DNA from: SLSG01 sp041690235
Lineage (GTDB): Bacteria > Bacteroidota > Bacteroidia > Bacteroidales > UBA7960
Assembly: GCA_041690235.1 (NCBI GenBank)
Contig: JAWLHS010000015.1
Location: forward strand, 1-22,327
Direction of reading: 5' to 3'
Length of the DNA: 22,327 bases
Part shown: piece by piece, positions 1 to 8,945 of the stretch
Numbering within the stretch: the first letter of the stretch is position 1
How the letters are laid out: each line of letters begins with the position of its first letter
The notes under the pieces: generated by a model
Database searches by the model: none
Told to the model about the DNA's origin: nothing
Seen by the model: only the letters and a program-made list of their open reading frames with translations
Translations under genes and position numbers: made by a program

Positions 1-73
1 TTTTGACATTTTTATTGTTTTTTACTTCAGGAATTTCCATTTTTGTCAGCAGGTTTGACAAACAGGTATTGAT

Positions 74-84
74 AAGAGGAGGGA
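74..84 (+). promoter_or_regulatory. Strong Shine-Dalgarno site of the DUF3276 gene
   Basis: The sequence AGAGGAGGGA sits a few bases before the ATG at 87. It stands out because most other genes here have no recognisable Shine-Dalgarno site, as is usual in Bacteroidota. It decides the start codon against the longer open frame. Confidence 0.6.
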
Positions 85-86
85 TT

Positions 87-446
87 ATGGAAGACTATAT
101 GAGCAGAGAGCACCAGGACGACATTTATTCGAACGTGGTGAGGGCTGGCAAGCGCACCTATTTTTTCGATGTTAAATCCACCAAATCCAACGAGCTGTAT
201 CTGACAATAACAGAGAGCAAAAAGCGCTTTAACCAGCAGTCAGGTCGTTTCTTTTATGAAAAGCACAAGTTGTTCCTTTACCGGGAGGATTTTGACAAAT
301 TCATTGATGCCCTGAAAGCCTCCTACGAAGCCGTCGACTCCCTTCAGGGGGATATCATTCCGACACCCCGGGAAGACAGCCGGGAAACACCTGCCCCGGG
401 GGATAAACCCGAATCGGAAGGGGACGACCCGGACAAAGAAGAATGA
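87..446 (+). CDS. PUR-alpha-like DUF3276 family protein
   Basis: The product is a 119-residue cytoplasmic protein of the DUF3276/PUR family, common in Bacteroidota and related to single-stranded nucleic-acid-binding PUR repeats. Residues about 10-85 carry the family core: an alternating strand pattern around KRTYFFDVKST, LYLTITESKKRF and HKLFLYREDFDKF. The last 30 residues are proline-rich and acidic and look disordered. I chose the ATG at 87 because a purine-rich AGGAGGG ribosome binding site lies just upstream (77-83) and the family starts at this point. The frame stays open upstream to position 3, but those residues look like translated leader. A strong terminator follows, so the gene is probably the last of its unit. 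The specific nucleic-acid target is unknown. Confidence 0.85.
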   Translation: MEDYMSREHQDDIYSNVVRAGKRTYFFDVKSTKSNELYLTITESKKRFNQQSGRFFYEKHKLFLYREDFDKFIDALKASYEAVDSLQGDIIPTPREDSRETPAPGDKPESEGDDPDKEE

Positions 447-465
447 ATAAATATCTGAAATGCAA

Positions 466-492
466 CTGCCGGGGAATCCCGGCAGTTTTTTT
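466..492 (+). terminator. Rho-independent terminator after the DUF3276 gene
   Basis: A perfect 8-bp stem CTGCCGGG/CCCGGCAG with a GAAT loop is followed directly by seven T residues. It lies 20 bases after the stop codon. It also separates this gene from the convergent transporter gene ending at 505. The minus-strand side lacks a T tract, so it should mainly stop plus-strand transcription. Confidence 0.9.
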
Positions 493-504
493 ATGCGGCA
501 ATAT

Positions 505-1824
505 CTATTTTACGGCATTCTGCTCCATGGACGGCCCATGGGAAGCTTTTTTCTCCGTGACCAGCAGCCACAGAAGGGCCGAAAGGGCCAGGCTGCCTCC
601 GCTGATGATAAATACACTTCTTTCTCCGGTGGCGTGGATTATAAAACCGATGGCAAAACTGGCCACCAGCTGTGGCAGAACCACAGAGAGGTTGAAAATT
701 CCCATAAAGAAGCCCATCCTGGCCCGGTTCACTTTTTCAGACATTATGGCGAAAGGCAGTGAAACCACCGCGGCCCAACCAAAGCTCAAAACCACCATGA
801 ACAGGTAAAGGGTCATTTGTTCGCGCACAAACAACACAATGCCGAAATACCCCAGGGCCATTGTCGCCACGGCAATGAAATGGGTGTTCACCCGGCCGAT
901 TTTCCGCGACATGGGTTCCAGTACAAAGATGGGCCAGATGGCGCCGACCGCATTCAAAAGAAAAAAAGACCACCCGATCATTTGTCCGGTCAGCAGATTT
1001 GTTTCATCCTGGGTCAGAAGATCGGAGGGCAGGTTGATTTTTTCTTCGATAAATACGATGGCATAAATGAACATGGTCTGGATGCCAAGCCAGGAGAAGG
1101 AGTGGGCAAAATAGATCTTCCACAATTCCCCCCATTGGGTGGGTGTGGGAGGAAGCTTTCCGGCCTGTTCCTCCCCCTGGTCATCTTCGGAATCATCCCC
1201 GGATCCGTCCAGGTGCCTGGGTTCGGTGATGAAGAACATGGGGATTACGGAAAACAGGAATATCAATACAACGCCGGAATAAATCAAAATAAAATTCCCG
1301 AACAAGGCGCCGGTCAGATAGGCCAGGCTGCCAAAGAGGTTGGAGATGGACTGCATCCAGGTGTAGCCTTTGGTGCGTGGGGGACCATCGGGGGTCACGT
1401 CGGCAATAATGGCACGGGTGGGATTGAAACTGATGTTGATGGCAAGATCCAGCGTTAGGGCAATGGTAATGGCTACAGCCATGATGCTTCCTATGCCCAA
1501 AAATTCGTCGATCAGTCCGATGTAAGGCAGTGCAAATATGGAAAGGGCAGCCAGAACGCCCCCGATAAGCACAAAAGGCCTGCGGCGACCGCCCCAAAAC
1601 CAGATTTTATCACTGATCATGCCAACGATGGGCTGACCGATGATCCCGGCAATGGGCCCGGCAGCCCAGACAATGCCGATCTCATAAATCTCCAGTCCGT
1701 ATTGGGTGCGCAAGATCCAGCTCAGGGCTGCAATCTGGACCGATAATCCAAAGCCCATGGCGGTTGCCGGAAGGGCAAGCACCGCATAGAAAAAGTTGCT
1801 GAGTTTTTTTTGAAATTCCAACAT
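505..1824 (-). CDS. MFS transporter, SLC45-like (sugar:cation symporter type)
   Basis: The product is a 439-residue inner-membrane protein with about 12 hydrophobic segments in two bundles. They are separated by an acidic, glutamine-rich cytoplasmic loop near residues 210-225. The MFS signature between helices 2 and 3 reads GMISDKIWFWGGRRRPF, typical of the SLC45/GPH-like sucrose and maltose transporter group. A conserved FNPTRAIIADVTP segment also fits this group. The substrate cannot be read from sequence, and a sugar is only an inference. I chose the ATG at 1824. A TTG at 1845 would add seven residues (MIPNRKP) and is possible, because it lies only 4 bases after the helicase stop. The gene follows the DEAD-box helicase almost directly and is probably co-transcribed with it. 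Confidence 0.82.
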   Translation of the reverse strand: MLEFQKKLSNFFYAVLALPATAMGFGLSVQIAALSWILRTQYGLEIYEIGIVWAAGPIAGIIGQPIVGMISDKIWFWGGRRRPFVLIGGVLAALSIFALPYIGLIDEFLGIGSIMAVAITIALTLDLAINISFNPTRAIIADVTPDGPPRTKGYTWMQSISNLFGSLAYLTGALFGNFILIYSGVVLIFLFSVIPMFFITEPRHLDGSGDDSEDDQGEEQAGKLPPTPTQWGELWKIYFAHSFSWLGIQTMFIYAIVFIEEKINLPSDLLTQDETNLLTGQMIGWSFFLLNAVGAIWPIFVLEPMSRKIGRVNTHFIAVATMALGYFGIVLFVREQMTLYLFMVVLSFGWAAVVSLPFAIMSEKVNRARMGFFMGIFNLSVVLPQLVASFAIGFIIHATGERSVFIISGGSLALSALLWLLVTEKKASHGPSMEQNAVK

Positions 1825-1849
1825 GGGCTTTCGGTTAGGAATCAATCAT

Positions 1850-3073
1850 TCACTTTTTTCTAAACCCTCTCCCCTTGTTTCGCCCCTGAAGGGGTTTTCT
1901 GCCGGAGAAAGGCCGCTGCGCGCCTGGCCTGTAATCGGGGGCCTCCCCGAATTCGGCCGGCAATGCAGGTTTGGGAACCTCTTTTCCAAGTAATTTTTCG
2001 ATGGCCGCCAGGCGTCCCTGCTCCTTGGGTCCGACCAGGGTACAGGCCCTGCCTTCTGCCTCCGCCCGGGCCGTCCGCCCGATACGGTGAACATAATCCT
2101 CGGCATCCTGCGGCACATGATAGTTAATCACCATGTCAATATCTTCGACGTCAATTCCACGTGAAATGATGTCCGTTGCCACCAGAACCCTGATCTGCCT
2201 GCTCTTGAATTTGTTCATCACCGATTCACGCTCTGCCTGCTCCAGATCAGAATGTATTTCACCCACCCCCTGGCCGTGTTTCTTGAGCTCGCGCGAAAGC
2301 TCCTTCACCATGACCTTGGTATCACAAAAAACCACAATGCTCTTCAGGATGGGATCCCTGACCAGGTACCTGACAAGGGGTACTTTCTGGTTTTCATAGA
2401 CCACATAGGCTTCCTGCTTGATTTTTTCAGGGGGTTTGGCCAGGGCAATATTAATCTCTTTGGGATTTCGGAGGATCTTTCTGGTCAGTTCACGAATTTT
2501 CGGAGGCATGGTGGCAGAGAACAGCAGACTTTGGCGCCGGGCCGGTAAAAAAGAAATGATTTTCATGATGTCATCGAAAAAACCCATATCCAGCATGCGA
2601 TCCGCCTCATCCAGGACCAAAAATTTCAGTTGTTCCACTTTAACGTACCCCATATTCAAATGGCTGATCATCCGTCCGGGGGTACAAACCACCACGTCCA
2701 CCCCGCTACTCAATGCCTTTTGTTCGTTTGAGTAATCAGGACCGGTACCACCCCCATAAACGGGCAGGGAGCTCAGGCCGGTGAAATAACCAAATCCCTC
2801 GCAATGCTGTGCAATCTGAACGGCCAGCTCCCTGGTGGGGACAACAATCAAAGCTTTAATGTAATCGCTCGGTTCGCCCGAAATGATCCGGTGGAGTATG
2901 GGCAGAAGAAAGGCGGCTGTTTTACCCGTTCCGGTCTGGGCACAGGCAATCACATCGTTTCCTGCCAGAATTTCGGGAATAACCATTTGCTGCACTGGAG
3001 TGGCCGATTCAAAGTTCATGGCAGAGACGCCTTCCATGATGCGCTCGTCCAGTCCAAAGTCTAAGAAGTCCAA
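1850..3073 (-). CDS. DEAD-box ATP-dependent RNA helicase (RhlE-like)
   Basis: This 407-residue cytoplasmic helicase shows the full motif series: Q motif with F3/F6 and TPVQQ (25-29), Walker A AQTGTGKT (45-52), PTREL (79-83), TPGR (131-134), DEAD (155-158), SAT (186-188), ATDIISRGID (299-308) and HRIGRTAR (329-336). The C-terminal tail is rich in R, G and K (about 380-407), as in RhlE-type enzymes that unwind rRNA or mRNA duplexes. The start is a TTG at 3073. The family-typical FLDFGL residues come before any ATG, and no ATG lies further upstream before an in-frame stop, so TTG is the best reading. A TATCTTTG element lies about 60 bases upstream. The transporter gene follows at once. Confidence 0.93.
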   Translation of the reverse strand: MDFLDFGLDERIMEGVSAMNFESATPVQQMVIPEILAGNDVIACAQTGTGKTAAFLLPILHRIISGEPSDYIKALIVVPTRELAVQIAQHCEGFGYFTGLSSLPVYGGGTGPDYSNEQKALSSGVDVVVCTPGRMISHLNMGYVKVEQLKFLVLDEADRMLDMGFFDDIMKIISFLPARRQSLLFSATMPPKIRELTRKILRNPKEINIALAKPPEKIKQEAYVVYENQKVPLVRYLVRDPILKSIVVFCDTKVMVKELSRELKKHGQGVGEIHSDLEQAERESVMNKFKSRQIRVLVATDIISRGIDVEDIDMVINYHVPQDAEDYVHRIGRTARAEAEGRACTLVGPKEQGRLAAIEKLLGKEVPKPALPAEFGEAPDYRPGAQRPFSGRKPLQGRNKGRGFRKK

Positions 3074-3131
3074 ATCAAAAAAATTAAATGGGAATAATGC
3101 CGGAAAAACCCCTTCCGGAAATATCAGGATT

Positions 3132-3162
3132 CAAAGATATAAAATTAAGGTCAATACCCGAA
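3132..3162 (-). promoter_or_regulatory. Putative Bacteroidota-type promoter of the helicase gene
   Basis: On the minus strand TATCTTTG (plus positions 3132-3139) matches the Bacteroidota -7 element TAnnTTTG exactly. At a 19-base spacing lies TTCG (3159-3162), one mismatch from the -33 element TTTG. Transcription would begin near 3125, giving a leader of about 50 bases. That leader contains a small CCGGAA/TTCCGG hairpin (3100-3118). Confidence 0.5.
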
Positions 3163-3524
3163 AGCGGAGAGGGAATAATCACAGCAAAAAATCAGGAATT
3201 ACAGACAAAGGCCATTCCATCTTCATGTGTCAATAAAGGCGGAAACAACATACCATCACTATAATAGGAATAAATACGTACTTTTTGTTGCATAATTAGT
3301 TATTTATACGTACATTTACAAAGATAAACGTATTTATTTCAAATTTTGGAAACATTGGTAAACTTTTACACTCTAACTACTTAGTTTACAACCATTTCTA
3401 AATAATTCAAAAGAAGTACATGTGTGAGTCCGCAAATAGCGGGACAGCACCTCCTTCACCAAAATTTGATCAGGTACGTATATTTCACTACAAATTCGAT
3501 ACGTAAATCTGCAATTTACTTATC
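3163..3524. other. AT-rich gap before the S8 protease gene, with ACGTA repeats
   Basis: I see no gene in this 360-base stretch. It is clearly richer in A and T than its flanks, and five ACGTA cores lie in it (near 3275, 3307, 3328, 3475 and 3500), with a sixth just inside the gene at 3541. A bulged hairpin GTCCGC/GCGGGAC occurs at 3428-3445. A perfect inverted repeat GTAAAT/ATTTAC (3503-3519) ends five bases before the protease start. No exact TAnnTTTG promoter was found on the plus strand, although AAAATTTG at 3461-3468 is one mismatch away. On the minus strand TATCTTTG occurs at 3319-3326. The layout suggests a regulated promoter and leader for the protease. Confidence 0.5.
3503..3519 (+). 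promoter_or_regulatory. Inverted repeat just upstream of the protease start
   Basis: The arms GTAAAT and ATTTAC flank a CTGCA spacer, and the right arm ends 5 bases before the ATG at 3525. It overlaps the TACGTA at 3500-3505. It could be an operator or a small mRNA hairpin affecting initiation. The sequence does not decide between these. Confidence 0.35.
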
Positions 3525-6500
3525 ATGAAGTCGAAAAATATACGTATTTCTACCAGGGGTCAATTCAGGAAAGTAAACTTCCCTTTGGCCGCGGTTTTTT
3601 CCACCCTGGTTTGTACGTTCCTTTTGCTTGCCAGCAACGGCTTCTCCCAGGTTTACAATCCTAAAAACAGCACAGCCGTACGTCCCCCCATCGATTATGC
3701 ATCAATAAGTAAGGAAACCATTGAACCCGGTGTTTTCAGGGTGAAGTTTTCTGAGGGTGTTGAAAAAAGCCTTGGTGCCCCTTCATTTGCACCGGAGAAT
3801 GGGGTCATGGATACCGGAATACCGGGCTTTGACCAGGTCTGCAATGACTTTGGTGTTCGTAATGGGGTGTCGGTCCTGGAGCTTGGCTACCGCTCATTGC
3901 CCAACAAATCCGTTTCCCCGGAAATCACGGAACGTCACCGTCAGTGGGGTTTTCACCTTTGGTACGAATTCACCCTGGACGAAGGGCAGGATGTACAAAA
4001 AGTGCTTCGGGCAATGAATGCTTTGGAAATTGTGGAGTTTGCCGAACCGGTCTTTCGGGTTGAATTGCTTGAGATGATGGAAGAGGGTGAACCCTTCAGG
4101 TCATCATCCGATGCGGGCTCAAAGGCCCTCAATATTGCCGATGGAAGCAATGATCCGAAACTTTCGGATCAGTGGAGCTTTTATAACTACGGGCAAAACG
4201 GGGGAACCCCGGGCGTGGACATCGGACTGGTCAACGCATGGGCCATCGAAAGGGGGGATCCCGGGGTCATCGTCGCCATCATTGACGGCGGCGTGAATAC
4301 GGCCCATCCCGACCTGCAGGCCAACCTCTGGACCGATGAAAATGGCCATCACGGATATAATTTTGCCAACGAAACCTATGAAATTTTCCCAGGCAATCAT
4401 GCAACCCACGTGGCCGGCACCGTGGCCGCGGTGACCAACAACGGGATCGGCGTATCAGGTATCGCCGGCGGCTCCGGAACCGGAGACGGTGTCCGAATCA
4501 TGAACTGCCAGGTTTTTGGAGACAACCGCACCGGTGGATTTCATCTTGCACCGGTTTTCGCTGCAGACAACGGAGCGGCTATATCACAGAACAGCTGGAG
4601 TTATTCTTCCCCCGAAGTGTATGACCAGCTTGCCCTGGATGCCATTGACTATTTTAACACCTATGGAGGCGGAAACGTCCTTGATGGCGGCATTACCATT
4701 TTTGCCGCAGGCAACCGCGGAAAAGAAGAAAACATCTATCCGGCCTGCTATAGCGGAACGCTGTCTGTTGCATCAACCAACAGCCTGGACATAAAGGCCC
4801 TGAACTCCACGTTCGGCGACTGGGTAGACCTGTCCGCTCCGGGCGTTGGCATTGTCAGCACCATTGGTTCGGATGCCTACGGGAGCAGTTCAGGAACCTC
4901 AATGGCCAGTCCACACGTGGCGGGAGTCGCTGCGCTGATTATTTCCATGGCACCAGGTCAACTAACAGCACAACAGGTCATTGACATCATCAAAGAAACA
5001 GCCCAGGATCACTATCCCCAGAACCCCTCATTCGCCGGAAAACTGGGAGCGGGAAGACTGAACGCCTCCGGGGCATTGTCAAGGGTCAATGAACTGCTGG
5101 GAAATCAGGAACCAGAGGAAGTGCCGGATTATTATTTCCTGGTGGACGGAGACTGGAATGATCAGGCCAACTGGTCAACCGAACAGAACGACTTGCAAAA
5201 TCCGGAACATCTGCCGGGGGCATCAAGCCAGGTGCATATCATGGCCAGGGCCGCTTCGACCACCGAAATCAAACTGGCCTCTGCGGGATCCATTGTCATT
5301 TACGGGAGTGGAGAATTGTCGGCCCCCGAACTGGACCTTACAGGACATACATCAGACAAGGCACCCATCACCATACGGCCGGGCGGACGCCTCAGTATTG
5401 CCGCCATTAAGGCCGCGGAGTCCAATGCACCCATCCGGATATTAAGCGACGAAAAAGGCAGTGGATCCTTCATCCACCACAGCGGAAGTATCAATGCCCT
5501 GGTGGAACATTATCTCGAAGGTCAAAACGGGAGACTCCATATGCTTTCATCCCCCACAACGGGTCAGGTAATAAACGCCGAATTTGCCGGCGGATCTTTC
5601 CATGGGTGGCATGAACCGGGACAAGCATGGGTGGGTCCGGCCAACCCGGCCGAGTTTCCTGCCTGGCAGGAAGCCAATAACGGCAGCAATGAATTGATAC
5701 CTGGCAAAGGGTATATGGCGGCTTATTCATACGAAAAACAGGGAGACCGCACAAAGACCTTTTCCGGGACCCTGAACAGCGGCGATTATCGGCTGAACCT
5801 GTCAAACAAAGCAACAGGGCTCCCTGAACTTCAAGGCTTTAATTTCGTCGGCAATCCGTATCCTTCGGCCATTGACTGGAAAGCCACCACCGGATGGAGC
5901 GGAAGAAACAACCTGAAGACCAACGGAGGACCCTCCGAAGGATTCAATATCTGGATCTGGAATCCGGAAAGCGGTAATTACGGAGCATATAACAGCATGG
6001 GTTCTTCAGATGCCGGCACCAATGGCGCTTCCCGCTATATCCAACCCAAACAGGCTTTCTGGGTCAGGGCCATTGCGGATGATGAAATACTAACCGTAAA
6101 CAATGAGGCCAGGCTGCACTTTGAACCCGGGATGCTGAAAGACGAAAGTTCTATGTCAGGCATACGTCTGGCCGTTCACAGTACCGCCAATCACTACAAC
6201 GATGAGGTGATCATTGAATTCGGGCACAACAGCGACCAGGGAGGCGCGGAGAAAATGTTTTCCATGATTCCGGAAGCCCCCGCATTGTATGCCCCAAAAC
6301 AGGACACCCCCTTCAGTATCAGCTTTCTTGATCTGGCCGCTAACCACAGGCATATCCCCCTTGGCTTCCAGGCCGGGGTTGACGCTACGTATACCATATC
6401 GGCAGAGGGACTGACGTGGTTTGATGAAGCGGTTTATCTGCTGGATCTGCACACTGGGACACAGCACAAGTTGAGCCAAACCCCGACTTACACTTTTTCT

Positions 6501-6812
6501 GCCCGGACCGGGGATGAGCCGGACCGTTTCCTGATTCAGTTCGGAGAGGAAACCACCACCAGCGCACCATGGATTGAGTCCATTGACCCAAAAATATTCC
6601 ACAGCAACGGAAATCTCCACATCGAAAACCCGTGGCATGAGGAAACCTCTGTTCAGATCTTTACCTTAACGGGGGCGGCAGTGACGGGTGTCGAAAGGAT
6701 TTCCCGGGGTGCATCCCAGAAAACCCTTACCATCACCCCCGGCATTTACATTGTTCGCCTGGCCAGGCAAGGACAGGTATTCACGGAAAAGGTTTTTGTC
6801 GGAAAGGTTTGA
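3525..6812 (+). CDS. Secreted S8 (subtilisin-family) serine protease with T9SS type A sorting domain
   Basis: This 1095-residue exported protease begins with a signal peptide (basic n-region, hydrophobic stretch about 20-39, probable cut after GFS or FSQ). A propeptide-like region runs to about 200. The subtilisin catalytic domain spans about 215-520: Asp254 (AIIDGG), His292 in NHATHVAGT, oxyanion Asn397 (AAGN) and Ser459 (SGTSMASPH). The usual HGTH is HATH here, a mild change. From about 535 to 1010 come beta-rich modules of the kind seen in large Bacteroidota surface proteins, including NPYPSAIDW and WIWNPESGNYGAY segments. The last 80 residues are a T9SS type A sorting domain, with GIYIVRL and a final TEKVFVGKV. 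The protein should cross the inner membrane by Sec and the outer membrane by the T9SS, ending secreted or surface-attached. Substrate unknown. Confidence 0.93.
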   Translation: MKSKNIRISTRGQFRKVNFPLAAVFSTLVCTFLLLASNGFSQVYNPKNSTAVRPPIDYASISKETIEPGVFRVKFSEGVEKSLGAPSFAPENGVMDTGIPGFDQVCNDFGVRNGVSVLELGYRSLPNKSVSPEITERHRQWGFHLWYEFTLDEGQDVQKVLRAMNALEIVEFAEPVFRVELLEMMEEGEPFRSSSDAGSKALNIADGSNDPKLSDQWSFYNYGQNGGTPGVDIGLVNAWAIERGDPGVIVAIIDGGVNTAHPDLQANLWTDENGHHGYNFANETYEIFPGNHATHVAGTVAAVTNNGIGVSGIAGGSGTGDGVRIMNCQVFGDNRTGGFHLAPVFAADNGAAISQNSWSYSSPEVYDQLALDAIDYFNTYGGGNVLDGGITIFAAGNRGKEENIYPACYSGTLSVASTNSLDIKALNSTFGDWVDLSAPGVGIVSTIGSDAYGSSSGTSMASPHVAGVAALIISMAPGQLTAQQVIDIIKETAQDHYPQNPSFAGKLGAGRLNASGALSRVNELLGNQEPEEVPDYYFLVDGDWNDQANWSTEQNDLQNPEHLPGASSQVHIMARAASTTEIKLASAGSIVIYGSGELSAPELDLTGHTSDKAPITIRPGGRLSIAAIKAAESNAPIRILSDEKGSGSFIHHSGSINALVEHYLEGQNGRLHMLSSPTTGQVINAEFAGGSFHGWHEPGQAWVGPANPAEFPAWQEANNGSNELIPGKGYMAAYSYEKQGDRTKTFSGTLNSGDYRLNLSNKATGLPELQGFNFVGNPYPSAIDWKATTGWSGRNNLKTNGGPSEGFNIWIWNPESGNYGAYNSMGSSDAGTNGASRYIQPKQAFWVRAIADDEILTVNNEARLHFEPGMLKDESSMSGIRLAVHSTANHYNDEVIIEFGHNSDQGGAEKMFSMIPEAPALYAPKQDTPFSISFLDLAANHRHIPLGFQAGVDATYTISAEGLTWFDEAVYLLDLHTGTQHKLSQTPTYTFSARTGDEPDRFLIQFGEETTTSAPWIESIDPKIFHSNGNLHIENPWHEETSVQIFTLTGAAVTGVERISRGASQKTLTITPGIYIVRLARQGQVFTEKVFVGKV

Positions 6813-6855
6813 TGAATCGGCCGATCTGAAGATTCCAAAGCCTAAATCCCCGGCC

Positions 6856-7734
6856 TTACGTAACCAGCTTTTTTGCTTTCAGGATTTCTTCCATTTCGTT
6901 CTGAACGACCAGGGCCGCATCCCTGGCACGCTGGTCAAAATCCTTATCCCCTGAGGCGAAAATAATGTGACGGGAGAGATTCACCAATATGCCAATCTCT
7001 TTGTTCAGCGCAATTTTGGAGACCTCCGTCAAATTGCCACCCTGGGCGCCAACACCTGGAATAAGAAAAAAATGGTCAGGGAAATTCTCCCGGATAAATG
7101 TCAGCAAATCAAGCTGCGTTGCCCCCACCACAAACATGGTATTGTCCACACTACCCCATTTCATGCCCTCTTCCATCACCATCTCAAAGAGTTTTTTCCA
7201 ATAGCTCGTTTTGATGCCGAACTTCTCGAGCAAGACAGGCAATTGCGGCTGCAGGGACTGAAAATCCAGGGCCCCCGGATTGGAGGTCAGGGCCAGTACA
7301 ATGGCCCACTTGCCCTTATAGGCCATAAAGGGAAGAATGGAGTCGTGTCCCATATAAGGACTGAGGGTCACGGCATCAAAATCCATGGCCTCAAAAAAAG
7401 CCCTGGCATAATGACTGGCTGAATTGCCGATATCACCCCGCTTGGCATCTGCGATTGTAAACACGGGACCACCCGGATGATTATTGAGGTAATCAATGGT
7501 TTTTTCCAGGCTCACCCATCCCTTGCTGCCGCCACTCTCATAAAAGGCCAGGTTGGGCTTATAGGCCACTGCCAGGTCGATGGTGGCATCAATAATCCGG
7601 CGGTTAAACTCAAATACCGGATCCTCATGCCCATTGAAAAGAAAGGGAGGGATCCTTAGAGGATCCGGATCCAGTCCAATACAAAGATAGGAACGTTTCC
7701 TGCGGATCAATGCGATGAGTTCTTGCCTGGTCAT
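6856..7734 (-). CDS. pyrF: Orotidine 5'-phosphate decarboxylase (type 2)
   Basis: This 292-residue cytoplasmic enzyme converts OMP to UMP, the last step of de novo UMP synthesis. It shows the family's FTIADAKRGDIGNSA segment (catalytic Lys98, with Asp96 and Asp101), an N-terminal CIGLDPDP substrate motif and a C-terminal LIPGVGAQGG phosphate-binding loop (225-233). The length and the arrangement around the lysine fit the longer type 2 PyrF of Bacteroidota and actinobacteria. I chose the ATG at 7734 (MTRQELIALI). The frame is open to 7884, but that part overlaps the prfA end and looks like translated noise. The gene lies 73 bases after prfA on the same strand and is probably co-transcribed with it. 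Confidence 0.95.
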   Translation of the reverse strand: MTRQELIALIRRKRSYLCIGLDPDPLRIPPFLFNGHEDPVFEFNRRIIDATIDLAVAYKPNLAFYESGGSKGWVSLEKTIDYLNNHPGGPVFTIADAKRGDIGNSASHYARAFFEAMDFDAVTLSPYMGHDSILPFMAYKGKWAIVLALTSNPGALDFQSLQPQLPVLLEKFGIKTSYWKKLFEMVMEEGMKWGSVDNTMFVVGATQLDLLTFIRENFPDHFFLIPGVGAQGGNLTEVSKIALNKEIGILVNLSRHIIFASGDKDFDQRARDAALVVQNEMEEILKAKKLVT

Positions 7735-7807
7735 GCGTAAATATAAAAAGATTTGATGAACCAAAACCAGGATCAGGCTAAAAAGTAAGGGCCGGGCCTT
7801 CCCGTGA

Positions 7808-8881
<1,074 letters not shown>

Positions 8882-8902
8882 TATGCTCCAGTTTTAAGGG
8901 TG

Positions 8903-8910
8903 CAAAGATA
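8903..8910 (-). promoter_or_regulatory. Putative -7 promoter element of prfA-pyrF
   Basis: TATCTTTG on the minus strand matches TAnnTTTG exactly and lies 21 bases before the prfA start. A TTCA at 8927-8930 could serve as a weak -33 element but with a short spacer of 16. The element lies in the 64-base gap after purM, so prfA-pyrF may start here as well as by read-through. Confidence 0.45.
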
Positions 8911-8945
8911 CAAAAAAACCGTGAATTGAATGCGAATACCAGGGC

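Noticed and set aside
3319..3343. Minus-strand TATCTTTG with an upstream TTTG in the AT-rich gap, as a second helicase promoter
   Set aside because: The spacing between the two elements is only 13 bases, far from 19, and the element lies about 250 bases from the helicase start. It is more likely chance in AT-rich DNA.
7735..7807. GC-rich repeat-like AAGGGCCGGGCCTT between prfA and pyrF as a terminator
   Set aside because: The halves pair over only four bases and no T tract follows on the minus strand, so co-transcription of prfA and pyrF remains more likely.
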